63,749 nucleotides of DNA from NCBI GenBank assembly GCA_900550355.1, contig URRT01000001.1:1-63749 (forward strand). Direction: 5' to 3'. Under the pieces are notes generated by a model. The model saw only the letters and a program-made list of their open reading frames with translations. It did not search any database and was not told the origin of the DNA. The position numbers and the translations under genes are program-made. This document shows positions 8,366 through 16,125 of this stretch, one piece after another; the first letter of the stretch is position 1, and each line of letters opens with the position of its first letter. Origin of the DNA: an uncultured Collinsella sp. (GTDB lineage: Bacteria > Actinomycetota > Coriobacteriia > Coriobacteriales > Coriobacteriaceae).

Positions 8366-8785
8366 TTAGGCCAGCTCCGCTCCCAGGGCCTTGCAGGCCG
8401 CTTCGCCCTCGTCGTCGGGTGCGTCGTAGCAGATGACGGAATCTACGACGTTGACGCCGGCCTCGTCGGCGTCGGCCTTCCAGTTGTCCATCCACTCGCC
8501 CTCGGCCCACGAGTAGGAGCCAAAAAGGACGACCTTCTTATCGCCGAGGGTCTCCTTGACCTCGTCCCACATAGGCTGGAACTCGTCATACTCAAGCTCC
8601 TCGGAACCCATGGCGGGGCAGCCGAAGGCAATGGCGTCATAGCTGGCGGCCTTGTCTGCGGAGAAGTCGGCGCAGGAGATGACCTCTGCCTCGGCGCCGG
8701 CACCGGTTGCGCCCTCAGCGACGAAGTTTGCCATGGCCTCGGTGTTGCCTGTACCGCTCCAGTAGACGACTGCGATCTTGCTCAT
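8366..8785 (-). CDS. flavodoxin
   Basis: A 139-residue short-chain flavodoxin, an FMN electron carrier. The phosphate-binding loop is YWSGTGNTEAMA (residues 8-19), and the FMN-contacting segments FGCPAMGSEELE and FGSYSWAEGEWM follow at the expected spacing. AAAGGAAAACAT precedes the ATG. It lies 46 bases downstream of the DUF3793 gene in the same orientation, an arrangement that suggests a shared iron-limitation role in which flavodoxin replaces ferredoxin. Confidence 0.93.
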   Translation of the reverse strand: MSKIAVVYWSGTGNTEAMANFVAEGATGAGAEAEVISCADFSADKAASYDAIAFGCPAMGSEELEYDEFQPMWDEVKETLGDKKVVLFGSYSWAEGEWMDNWKADADEAGVNVVDSVICYDAPDDEGEAACKALGAELA

Positions 8786-8831
8786 ATGTTTTCCTTTCGG
8801 TTGTGCGGCGTGCGGCCGCGTTTTGTATGCT

Positions 8832-9536
8832 CTATCGGGTTGCCTGGACAAGTTGTCCCAGGGTGCAGCCCTGTTGATAGATGTAGGTAAGGTATTGCGT
8901 GCATGCGCGATAGGAATCGAAGGTCGTGAGCGCCTGCTCAACGTTTGTGTATACCTTCCATGCGCCAAAGACCTTATAGTTTTCGCCGTGCTGGACGATA
9001 AACTGATGGACATCTTCGTAGGGATAGCCCAAAAAATAGCCAATTTCGTGGGGGAACTCGCACGTGCACCCCGTATCGCAGTGCCTATTCCGTGCGAGTG
9101 CGCAGACGCTGCCGTCATAGGCGCTTTCTGCGGCATTGCTGCTTGCCAGCGTGATGCGCGCGGCGAGATGCACCAGGGATGCGGGCAGGTTGTGGACATC
9201 GTAACCTTCGGCGGCAAGCGCCGTCGTGGCGCGGGGGTCGGAGAGGTATCGCATGAGGTCCGCAGGGCGGTACACATAGATGAGCGCTCCGCAGGGGCGC
9301 CAGACCAAAACGCTCATATGGATCCCGAGTGGCTGGAGCTCGCGGTTGCATTGGGTTATGACGGCGAGCAGGCGAGAGCGTCGCCCTTCGATATGGGCGG
9401 CGCCGGGTTTTCCGTTTTGGTTGGCGTAAACGCCGGGATAGGTAAAGAGCGATGCCGGTTTGATGCTCGCGAGCGTGGGGGAGCAGTTGCGCACGACCGC
9501 TGCCTGAAACGTTGGAATGTCTATGGTTCGAGTCAC
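8832..9536 (-). CDS. DUF3793 family protein
   Basis: A 234-residue cytoplasmic protein matching DUF3793 by its conserved blocks CEFPHEIGYFLGYPYEDV and FIVQHGENYKVFGAWKVY (about residues 165-205) and a C-terminal YQQGCTLGQL. The biochemical role of the family is unknown; it is often found beside flavodoxin or iron-uptake genes, and here the flavodoxin gene follows directly. The GTG at 9536 is chosen because AGAAGGAG sits four bases upstream; the longer frame would add seven residues without a ribosome binding site. A DtxR/IdeR-like box lies about 24 bases upstream. Confidence 0.85.
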   Translation of the reverse strand: MTRTIDIPTFQAAVVRNCSPTLASIKPASLFTYPGVYANQNGKPGAAHIEGRRSRLLAVITQCNRELQPLGIHMSVLVWRPCGALIYVYRPADLMRYLSDPRATTALAAEGYDVHNLPASLVHLAARITLASSNAAESAYDGSVCALARNRHCDTGCTCEFPHEIGYFLGYPYEDVHQFIVQHGENYKVFGAWKVYTNVEQALTTFDSYRACTQYLTYIYQQGCTLGQLVQATR

Positions 9537-9559
9537 GGCGCTCCTTCTGGTCCTCACTG

Positions 9560-9578
9560 TTAGCCTAGGAAAACTTAT
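9560..9578. promoter_or_regulatory. DtxR/IdeR-like iron box (candidate)
   Basis: The 19 bases starting TTAGCCTAGG agree at 13 of 19 positions, counted by eye, with the actinobacterial iron-box consensus TTAGGTTAGGCTAACCTAA. Its place just upstream of the DUF3793-flavodoxin operon fits iron-dependent repression. No regulator gene is in the window. Confidence 0.4.
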
Positions 9579-9663
9579 ACACGAAAGTAAGCCATGGTCA
9601 ACTAAAAAGTTTGAAGAGGGAAACTAATTGACCGAACGGACATGATTTTGGGTTAAGATGGGG

Positions 9664-9680
9664 ACACCCCATGGGGGTAT
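9664..9680 (+). promoter_or_regulatory. CsoR-type copper operator (candidate)
   Basis: ACACCCCATGGGGGTAT is a GC-rich pseudo-palindrome closely resembling described CsoR sites (for example ATACCCTACGGGGGTAT ahead of copZA in Bacillus). It overlaps the leader 30 bases upstream of a copper-chaperone-like gene. A poor promoter (TTGACC 9628, TAAGAT 9654) precedes it. Confidence 0.6.
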
Positions 9681-9709
9681 TTAGATAGGGCTACTTGAAA
9701 GGGGAGCGC

Positions 9710-10093
9710 GTGAGTGACTTGCTCAACCCTGCAAATCTCATCGTGCTGGCCGTCATTGCCGTCGGCATGTTTTTTGGACTGCGTCGCATTGCCGCTTCGA
9801 CACACGGGAAGAGTTGTTGCAGCGATGGCGCGAGCGGCAAGAAGGCCAAGAAGGTAGTGGTTGCGGATACTGATCCGTCCCACTACCCCTATAGCGATGA
9901 GCTGCTTATCGGCGGCATGAGTTGCGACGGCTGCGCTCAGAACGTGGCCAATGCCCTGAATGCGCTGGATGACGTGTGGGCAACGGTGACGTATGCGGAC
10001 CACACGGCACGCGTACGCTCTAAGCAGCCGATCGACCGCGGCGCTCTCGTGGCGGCCGTGAGAGATGCGGGTTACTACGTTATGACGCTGTAG
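9710..10093 (+). CDS. membrane-tethered heavy-metal-associated (copper chaperone-like) protein
   Basis: A 127-residue protein with an N-terminal transmembrane helix (LIVLAVIAVGMFFGL, residues 8-22), a short linker with a CC pair and lysines, and a C-terminal HMA domain whose metal site reads GMSCDGCAQNV (about residues 73-83). The CxxC pair binds Cu(I) or a similar ion in CopZ/Atx1-type chaperones. GTG 9710 is chosen because AAAGGGGAG lies three bases before it. The upstream CsoR-like operator supports copper. Soluble CopZ has no anchor, so this form is tethered to the membrane; no CopA pump is adjacent. Confidence 0.85.
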   Translation: MSDLLNPANLIVLAVIAVGMFFGLRRIAASTHGKSCCSDGASGKKAKKVVVADTDPSHYPYSDELLIGGMSCDGCAQNVANALNALDDVWATVTYADHTARVRSKQPIDRGALVAAVRDAGYYVMTL

Positions 10094-10119
10094 GCCTTGC
10101 CTTGGATGCGCGTCCTTGT

Positions 10120-10545
10120 CTAGGCTCGTCCGCGTAGCTCAATGTCCTGGATGTCGTCGAAGTCGATGGCGATATCCCTGAGTTTGAGCAGCTTGAATGC
10201 GGGTAACACTTCGTCGAGAATGCCCGTGCGGCTACGATAGCCGTACATATCGTAATAGGTGACACGCACCAGGTCGCCGCGTTTGAGGCCCTCGAGCTTT
10301 TTCGAAAGCTCGAGGGCTTTTTCTTCTGTGAGTTCGCATTTGGGCTCAACAGTGATCTCTTGTTTGCGCACAAGCTCGTAGTATCCCGTGAGGGCGGCAA
10401 AGGGCATAAACTGCGCGGCACGGCCGGCGCGGATGGCGCCGTTGGCGGTGAGCTTGGGGTCGGCGGAGCGACGTCTTCCCTCGGGGTCCGCTAGACGTTC
10501 AAAAGGCGTCGGTGGCCGCATCGGCTGTTGTTGGGGCTTAGGCAC
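10120..10545 (-). CDS. YolD-like protein
   Basis: A 141-residue protein. The block GRAAQFMPFAALTGYYELVRKQEI (in short: RAAQFMPFAALTGY) and the ending FDDIQDIELRGRA identify the YolD-like family, whose members accompany lesion-bypass Y-family polymerases in Gram-positive bacteria and phages. Its exact biochemical role is not established. GTG 10545 overlaps the polymerase stop by eight bases and has GGAGG upstream, so it is translationally coupled to the polymerase and shares its SOS control. Confidence 0.85.
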   Translation of the reverse strand: MPKPQQQPMRPPTPFERLADPEGRRRSADPKLTANGAIRAGRAAQFMPFAALTGYYELVRKQEITVEPKCELTEEKALELSKKLEGLKRGDLVRVTYYDMYGYRSRTGILDEVLPAFKLLKLRDIAIDFDDIQDIELRGRA

Positions 10546-12043
10546 GATGTCCTCCTACCTGATCGTTGCGTTCGTGTGCGGTGGCGCCGGCGGTAAAGCT
10601 TAATCCCTTGACGAGTGCGTTCTTGCCGTACTTACCCTTTACGGCCAGGACGGCGCGCGCCAGGTCGCGCTCGCGCTCATCGGCCTCGATATCGCTAAAT
10701 AGATCGATGGTGGCAAATTCCTCGGGCATGAGGTTGCCAAAGCCCAGGTTGATGCGTTTGACCGGTCGTTTGGGATCGACGGTCTGCGCCCAGAGCTCAT
10801 CGAAATAGCCCATGATCTTCTTAAACGAATTGGTACGCTCGGGCAGCTTTCGCGAGGCGTTAGAGTGCGCAAAGAGTGCGGCATAGCCACCACGCGGTTT
10901 GCCGCCATGCTCTCCCACAAAGATGCCATCGATTGCCTGCGCCTCACGCACCAAGCGCCGCCGTTCGTCATCGCGCTGGACGGGCTTGGGCGCACGGGGC
11001 GCGAGCTCGGGGCCGGCGGTTGCGGTGGGTTCGATACTCGACGTGCTCGAGCGTAGGTGTCCGCATCCGTCCACATATTGCGCTGTACCGCTGGCATCGA
11101 GCCGGCGTATGTCGGCTCGTTCGCTCGCGTAGCCCACAAAGAGCGAGATGCTGTCGCAGACCACGCGCTTATCGACTAAGTCCAACACGGCGTTGTCGAC
11201 CATCTCGCGCAAGACGGTGTAGGCCTGCTCATAGGCATAGCCTTTCGATAGCACTTGCCCCGTGGTTGTTGAGGTTGCCTGCGGGCGATAGGCCTGAATA
11301 TCGGCGATGGTTGTCGGCTCGCGCCCAAAGGCGTGGTCGATGAGATACTCGGCATTGACGCCGAGCTCGTCGTAAAGCAGGTTTTCGTCGAGCGCCGCGA
11401 CGCCCATCAGATCGTAGACGCCGTATTTCTCGAGACGGGCCGCCACGCCGGGGCCGATGCCCCAGATGTCGGTGATGGGGCGATGGGGCCAGATCTCCTT
11501 GCGAAAGGTCTCGTCGTCGAGTTTTCCGATGCGACTGGGCACGTGCTTGGCGGTGATATCGAGTGCAACCTTGGCCTGGAATAGGTTGGGGCCGATGCCG
11601 ACCGTCGCCGTGATGCCGGTGCGTGCCAGGACCTCGTCGCGCAACATGCAGGCGAAGCCTTCCGCATCGGTGTGATAGAGGTCCAGATAGGGTGTCACGT
11701 CGATAAAGCACTCGTCAATTGAGTAGACGTGAATGTCTTGCGGACTCACGTATTCCAGATAGATGCCGTAGATTTGCGCCGACACCTCCATATAGTGCTG
11801 CATGCGCGGTACGGCCTTGATGTAGTCGATGCCGTCGGGAATCTCGAACAAACGGCAGCGGTTATGTATCCCGAGGTCTTTCATGGCCTGCGTGATAGCG
11901 AGACAGATGGTCGTGCGCCCGCGCGATTCGTCGGCAACGACCAGGCACGTAGTGAGGGGGTCGAGTCCGCGGTCGACGCACTCGACGCTGGCGTAAAACG
12001 TCTTAAGGTCGATGCAGATATAGGTGTGACGCTCGTGCCCCAC
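10538..12043 (-). CDS. Y-family DNA polymerase (UmuC/DinB/UvrX-like)
   Basis: A 501-residue translesion polymerase. The palm motif ICIDLKTFYASVEC near the N-terminus and the catalytic YSIDECFIDV supply the conserved Asp/Glu residues; WGIGPGVAARLEKYGV is the helix-hairpin-helix. The little-finger region is interrupted by a long Pro/Ala-rich insert (around residues 330-380). The GTG at 12043 is chosen because GGAGG lies four bases upstream; the longer frame from 12115 would run through the two LexA-like boxes and the promoter. It forms a two-gene operon with the YolD-like gene. The role is damage-tolerant, mutagenic DNA synthesis. Confidence 0.9.
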   Translation of the reverse strand: MGHERHTYICIDLKTFYASVECVDRGLDPLTTCLVVADESRGRTTICLAITQAMKDLGIHNRCRLFEIPDGIDYIKAVPRMQHYMEVSAQIYGIYLEYVSPQDIHVYSIDECFIDVTPYLDLYHTDAEGFACMLRDEVLARTGITATVGIGPNLFQAKVALDITAKHVPSRIGKLDDETFRKEIWPHRPITDIWGIGPGVAARLEKYGVYDLMGVAALDENLLYDELGVNAEYLIDHAFGREPTTIADIQAYRPQATSTTTGQVLSKGYAYEQAYTVLREMVDNAVLDLVDKRVVCDSISLFVGYASERADIRRLDASGTAQYVDGCGHLRSSTSSIEPTATAGPELAPRAPKPVQRDDERRRLVREAQAIDGIFVGEHGGKPRGGYAALFAHSNASRKLPERTNSFKKIMGYFDELWAQTVDPKRPVKRINLGFGNLMPEEFATIDLFSDIEADERERDLARAVLAVKGKYGKNALVKGLSFTAGATAHERNDQVGGHRA

Positions 12044-12052
12044 GCGTCCTCC

Positions 12053-12092
12053 CATCAAACACATGTTCTTATCGAATACATGTTCGATAATA
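12053..12092 (-). promoter_or_regulatory. twin LexA/SOS boxes overlapping the polymerase promoter
   Basis: On the minus strand, CGAACATGTATTCG and GAACATGTGTTT follow each other within 35 bases, both fitting the Gram-positive/actinobacterial SOS pattern CGAAC-N4-GTTCG with one or two departures. TATTAT at the upstream edge is a plausible -10. The pair lies directly in front of the polymerase ribosome binding site. Confidence 0.65.
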
Positions 12093-12200
12093 CCCGCTCG
12101 TCTGGACATCGTCAAAACCTGCCCCTTTTGGTAGGTATGGCCGTGCGGTTGAATCGGGTTTTAACGCAGCTCTAAAGAGTGCGAAACAGCTCGGAAAACC

Positions 12201-12785
12201 TTGCTTCGTAGCATGAGCTTAACGATCGATACCACCATAAAGCACGGAAGGGTTGTGGGAAAGATGGTCAATTATGGGTTTGGTATGCCGACGCGCCTTG
12301 TTGCGGATGGAGACGTGGCTCGCTGGTGCGGGCGATTGGTTGCCCACTATGGCGGCACCAAGGCACTGGTCGTGCTGGGCGGTGACAAGCATACGCGCGA
12401 TGAGCTTGTCTCGGCGGCACTCGGCTCGGTTGATCGAGCTCTGCTCGAGCGCGTGCTTTTCCGCTGCGGCTCGGTTGGCGACGGGGGAGACGAGCTGATC
12501 GACGAAGCCGTGGCCCTGGCGACCGACGAACGCGTGGACTTTGTCCTGGCGATCGGCGATGCCGATACTGCCGGCTTTGCGCGCGAACTCGCGCGTCGCA
12601 TGGCGGCGCTCGATGCCGGCGAAGACGGTTTTGTCCCTTATGGATGTATTGTCTCGGAGGGCAAAGTGCCTGCCGTCGTGGGAGCCGGTGAGGTTCCCGT
12701 TTTTGTCATTATCGCTCCCGAACTGCTTGAGGGCATTGGGTCTCCTCTGCGAGAGTTGCTCGGTAGCGTCTGCGCCGCGGCCTGA
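12201..12785 (+). CDS. lone N-terminal domain resembling iron-containing alcohol dehydrogenase
   Basis: A 194-residue protein. The segment YGFGMPTRLVADGDVARW, then TKALVVLGGDKHTRDEL and DERVDFVLAIGDADTAGFARELARR, follows the N-terminal nucleotide-binding domain of group III (Fe/Zn-dependent) alcohol dehydrogenases, where GGGS is replaced here by GDAD. The metal-binding helical C-terminal half, about 180 residues with its conserved histidines, is absent and the gene stops cleanly. Start is uncertain: ATG 12264 is an alternative with a weak AGGGTTGTGGGAAAG upstream. It might be a degraded enzyme or a domain kept for binding nucleotides. Confidence 0.6.
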   Translation: MLRSMSLTIDTTIKHGRVVGKMVNYGFGMPTRLVADGDVARWCGRLVAHYGGTKALVVLGGDKHTRDELVSAALGSVDRALLERVLFRCGSVGDGGDELIDEAVALATDERVDFVLAIGDADTAGFARELARRMAALDAGEDGFVPYGCIVSEGKVPAVVGAGEVPVFVIIAPELLEGIGSPLRELLGSVCAAA

Positions 12786-12795
12786 TATTTGCCAT

Positions 12796-12859
12796 AAAGG
12801 GACAGGTTAATTTTTGTAGGTAAAGCGTTTGACCTGCCAAAATAAACCTGTCCCTTTTT
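12796..12859. repeat. long palindromic intergenic element (GGGACAGGTT family)
   Basis: AAAGGGACAGGTTAATTTTTG and its near-complement AAAATAAACCTGTCCCTTT form a stem of more than 20 pairs around GTAGGTaaagcgtttgACCTGC, ending in TTTTT. It can terminate transcription of the preceding gene. Half of the same element recurs at 54011. Confidence 0.75.
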
Positions 12860-12984
12860 GGTCGGTCGCCGTTTGGGGGCGGATTGGCAACGCTCGCTGA
12901 TTACGGTCTTGACCTGCGCTAGAATAGGGTCATCTGATTATCCGGGCGCATGGAGGCGTGCGCCCGTATGCTGAGGAGGACTCT

Positions 12985-14679
12985 ATGGCAACTGTTGCCG
13001 CACCTATCGATGCTACGTCGACTGCCGCTTGGAAGGCGCTCGAGGCTCATCAGGAGAAGCTCGAGGCCGAAGGTATCGACCTCAAGGCCTGGTTCGCCGC
13101 CGATGCCGAGCGCGTGAACAAGCTGAGCTTTGACGCCGGCGACCTTCACTTCGATCTGTCCAAGAACCTGGTGACCGATGAGACCGTCAAGCTGCTGTGC
13201 GATCTTGCCCGCGAGGTGAAGCTCGAGGAGCGCCGCGACGCCATGTTCTCCGGTGAGCACATCAATACCACCGAGGACCGCGCCGTTCTGCACACCGCGC
13301 TGCGCCGCCCGGCAACCGAGAAGGGCCAGCTCATCGTCGACGGCCAGGACGTCGTCGCCGACGTGCACGAGGTCCTCGACCGCATGTATGCCTTCGCCGA
13401 GCGCGTTCGCTCCGGTGAGTGGAAGGGCGTTACCGGCAAGAAGATCGAGCACCTGGTGTCCATCGGCATCGGCGGCTCCGACCTGGGCCCGGTCATGGCC
13501 TACGAGGCCCTGCGTCCCTATGCCGACGCCGGTATCGACTGCCGCTATATCTCCAACATCGACCCCAACGATCAGGCAGAGAAGCTCAAGGGCCTCGATC
13601 CCGAGACCACGCTCGTAATCATCGTCTCCAAGACTTTCACCACGCTCGAGACCCTCACCAACGCCCGCGAGGTCAAGACCTGGATGCTCGAACAGCTCAA
13701 GGCTCAGGGTGCCATCGACGGCTCCGATGAGCAGAACGCCGAGGCCGTGGCCAAGCACTTCGTCGCTGTCTCCACCGCACTCGACAAGGTTGAGGCCTTC
13801 GGCATCGACCCCGCCAACGCCTTCGGCTTCTGGAACTGGGTCGGCGGCCGCTATTCCGTTGACTCCGCCGTGGGTCTGTCGCTGATCGTCGTGCTCGGTC
13901 CCGAGCGCTTCCAGCAGTTCCTTGAGGGCTTCCACGCTATCGATGAGTACTTCTGCAATACCCCGCTCGAGCACAACGCCGTCGCGCTGATGGGCCTGCT
14001 CAACGTCTGGTACGTCAACTTCTTCGGCTCCAAGAGCCACGCCGTGCTTCCGTACTGCCAGTATCTGCACCGTTTCCCGGCCTACCTGCAGCAGCTCACC
14101 ATGGAGTCCAACGGCAAGCACGTCCGCTGGGACGGCAGCGCCGTGACCTCCGACACTGGTGAGATTTTCTGGGGCGAGCCCGGCACCAACGGTCAGCACG
14201 CCTTCTACCAGCTGCTGCACCAGGGCACCGTGGTGGTCCCGGCCGACTTTATCGCTTTCGCCAACACTGCCAACCCCGCAACCGACAGCGGCCAGGATGT
14301 CCACGAGCTGTTCCTGGGCAACTTCCTGGCCCAGACCAAGGCGCTCGCCTTTGGCAAGACGGCCGACGAGGTTCGTGCCGAGGGCACGCCCGAGCAGATC
14401 GTCCCGGCCCGCTGCTTCGAGGGCAACCGTCCCACGACCTCGATCTTCGGCGACACGCTGACCCCGTTCGCACTCGGCGAGCTCATCGCCCTGTACGAGC
14501 ACATCACGTTTGTCGAGGGCACGGTCTGGGGCATCGACTCCTACGACCAGTGGGGCGTCGAGCTGGGCAAGCAGCTTGCCAAGCAGATTACCCCGGCCTT
14601 CCACGACGATGCCGCCAAGGCCGAGCAGGACGCTTCGACCCAGGCGCTCATCGAGTTCTATCGCGCGCATCGCAAGTAG
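12985..14679 (+). CDS. pgi: glucose-6-phosphate isomerase
   Basis: A 564-residue glycolytic enzyme interconverting glucose 6-phosphate and fructose 6-phosphate. Conserved blocks include VSIGIGGSDLGP (phosphate-binding), FNWVGGRYSVDSAVGL-like FWNWVGGRYSVDSA, the PGI signature around GEPGTNGQHAFYQLLHQG with its catalytic Glu and His, and WGIDSYDQWGVELGK near the C-terminus with the catalytic Lys. ATG 12985 follows GAGGAGGA. It is monocistronic with its own terminator. Codon choice is strongly GC3-biased, as expected of a highly expressed gene in this genome. Confidence 0.97.
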   Translation: MATVAAPIDATSTAAWKALEAHQEKLEAEGIDLKAWFAADAERVNKLSFDAGDLHFDLSKNLVTDETVKLLCDLAREVKLEERRDAMFSGEHINTTEDRAVLHTALRRPATEKGQLIVDGQDVVADVHEVLDRMYAFAERVRSGEWKGVTGKKIEHLVSIGIGGSDLGPVMAYEALRPYADAGIDCRYISNIDPNDQAEKLKGLDPETTLVIIVSKTFTTLETLTNAREVKTWMLEQLKAQGAIDGSDEQNAEAVAKHFVAVSTALDKVEAFGIDPANAFGFWNWVGGRYSVDSAVGLSLIVVLGPERFQQFLEGFHAIDEYFCNTPLEHNAVALMGLLNVWYVNFFGSKSHAVLPYCQYLHRFPAYLQQLTMESNGKHVRWDGSAVTSDTGEIFWGEPGTNGQHAFYQLLHQGTVVVPADFIAFANTANPATDSGQDVHELFLGNFLAQTKALAFGKTADEVRAEGTPEQIVPARCFEGNRPTTSIFGDTLTPFALGELIALYEHITFVEGTVWGIDSYDQWGVELGKQLAKQITPAFHDDAAKAEQDASTQALIEFYRAHRK

Positions 14680-14712
14680 TCGCTGCTGTTAACGCATCGC
14701 GCCTTATAGTCA

Positions 14713-14749
14713 GGGGCCCGTATCCTATCGGATGCGGGCCCCTTTGCTT
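14713..14749. terminator. terminator between pgi and the convergent coupling-protein gene
   Basis: GGGGCCCGTATCC and GGATGCGGGCCCC pair around a four-base loop (14713-14742), followed by TTTGCTTT on the plus strand. Confidence 0.85.
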
Positions 14750-14820
14750 TGCCGTGGTCCCGGGGCGCACGGCCTTTGTGGAACATCGCCGGGGCGCCAC
14801 GCGCTGCGAGAACCCTGCGC

Positions 14821-16125
14821 CTAGATCTCGGCCTCCGCATGGCCTCGCTGCGCCTCGGGCAGCTCCCCGTAGAGCGGATGGTCTTCGAGCCTAAAGCGCT
14901 CGACCTGTTCGGGAGTGCGACCGCGTACAAAGAGCCACGAGCGATCAATCGGCGTCGCCATGAGCGTGCTGGGCAGCGCGTCAGCGCGGTCGGAAAACAC
15001 CCGGGCACTCTCGGGATCCTGGAACGCCAGCACCAGATGCGTGTCGCAGTTGCCCATGATGGAGCGTGCGCGTGCCTCGCCATAGAGCGCATCGAGCTGG
15101 TTGGTCGACTGCAGCAGCAGCGTTGCCCAGATGTTGCGGCTTCGGATAATCGAGAGCACGTTGTCGATCTGGGGGATCTGCAGATTTGCGAAGTCATCGA
15201 GCATAAAGCGCACGGGCACGGGCAGGCTGCCGTCGGGCTGCCTATCGGCCTCACGAATGAGGCCCATAAACGCCTGCGAAATAAAGAGGCCGGTCAGCGG
15301 ATCGAGATTGCGGTCAATATCGCTCACGGTTACAAACAGGGCGCAGGGGGTGTGTCCCATGGAAGCGAAGTCCACCTGATGGCACTCACGATAGAGCTGT
15401 GCCGCACCGTCGAATCCCAGACACATGACCTTTTCGGCAAGGATGCCGACGATGCTCGCGTGCATGCGCTCGGCATTTTGCGTAATGGCGTAGCGCCGCC
15501 ATAGCGAGAGGGCATAGCTTTGGGGGTCGGTCGTGATCAGGTCGTCAAACAATCGACCCGTGGCACCGTCCTGCAGGTGCTCGATCAGCTTGATGACCGA
15601 GCTGATCGTCTGCTCGTCGGCGGGTAGCTGTTCAGTGACGTAGGCGATAAGACACGACAGCAGGTTTGCCGCCGCATGATCCCAAAAAGGCTGGTTGTTG
15701 TCCTCGATGGGGCAGATGGCCTTTGCCACCGAGAGGATGTCCTGCTGGTTGGGCCTGCCGTCCGCCTTGCGGCGAATGTGCCTCAGGGGGTTGTAGCCGC
15801 AGCGCTCGATGCCGGGCGCAAGGGCCGGGACGGTGTTGAGGTCGGCGAAGTTGAGACATTGCACGCGGTAACCGTGGGCTGCCAGCACGGGTCCCACTTC
15901 GCGACAGAGCGTGCCTTTGGTGTCGAGCACGATGTAGCTTGCGTTCATTTGCAGTAGGTTGGGCTTGAGGACGTTTCGGGTCTTGCCGGCTCCCGAGGGG
16001 CCGATCACAAGTGCATTGTTGTTGAGTCCCGTTTGGCGGGTGTCGCAGGAAAGCGTTCGATCCTTGGCGAGGATGGTGGACAATGCGGACTCAGATGCGG
16101 CGAGGCGGCTGGCGAGGTTAGACAT
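14821..16125 (-). CDS. VirD4/TraG-like type IV coupling ATPase, soluble form
   Basis: A 434-residue ATPase with Walker A IGPSGAGKT (residues 41-49), a YIVLDTKGTL block (64-73), Walker B FMLDDFANL (307-315) and the VirD4 motif LLQSTNQLDALYG (337-349). Coupling proteins hand DNA-protein substrates to conjugative type IV secretion channels. This one lacks the N-terminal transmembrane helices of membrane-bound TraG and is short. ATG 16125 has AAGGAGGTCGCCC upstream and overlaps the ClpP-like gene by eight bases. No relaxase, channel genes or integrase are visible nearby. It could be a conjugation remnant or part of an independent system with the two upstream genes. Confidence 0.85.
   Translation of the reverse strand: MSNLASRLAASESALSTILAKDRTLSCDTRQTGLNNNALVIGPSGAGKTRNVLKPNLLQMNASYIVLDTKGTLCREVGPVLAAHGYRVQCLNFADLNTVPALAPGIERCGYNPLRHIRRKADGRPNQQDILSVAKAICPIEDNNQPFWDHAAANLLSCLIAYVTEQLPADEQTISSVIKLIEHLQDGATGRLFDDLITTDPQSYALSLWRRYAITQNAERMHASIVGILAEKVMCLGFDGAAQLYRECHQVDFASMGHTPCALFVTVSDIDRNLDPLTGLFISQAFMGLIREADRQPDGSLPVPVRFMLDDFANLQIPQIDNVLSIIRSRNIWATLLLQSTNQLDALYGEARARSIMGNCDTHLVLAFQDPESARVFSDRADALPSTLMATPIDRSWLFVRGRTPEQVERFRLEDHPLYGELPEAQRGHAEAEI

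Noticed and set aside
12919..14670. Long minus-strand open frame opposite pgi (583 codons)
   Set aside because: It mirrors the GC3-biased pgi codons, has Val/Gly/Leu/Asp shadow composition and no recognisable domain.
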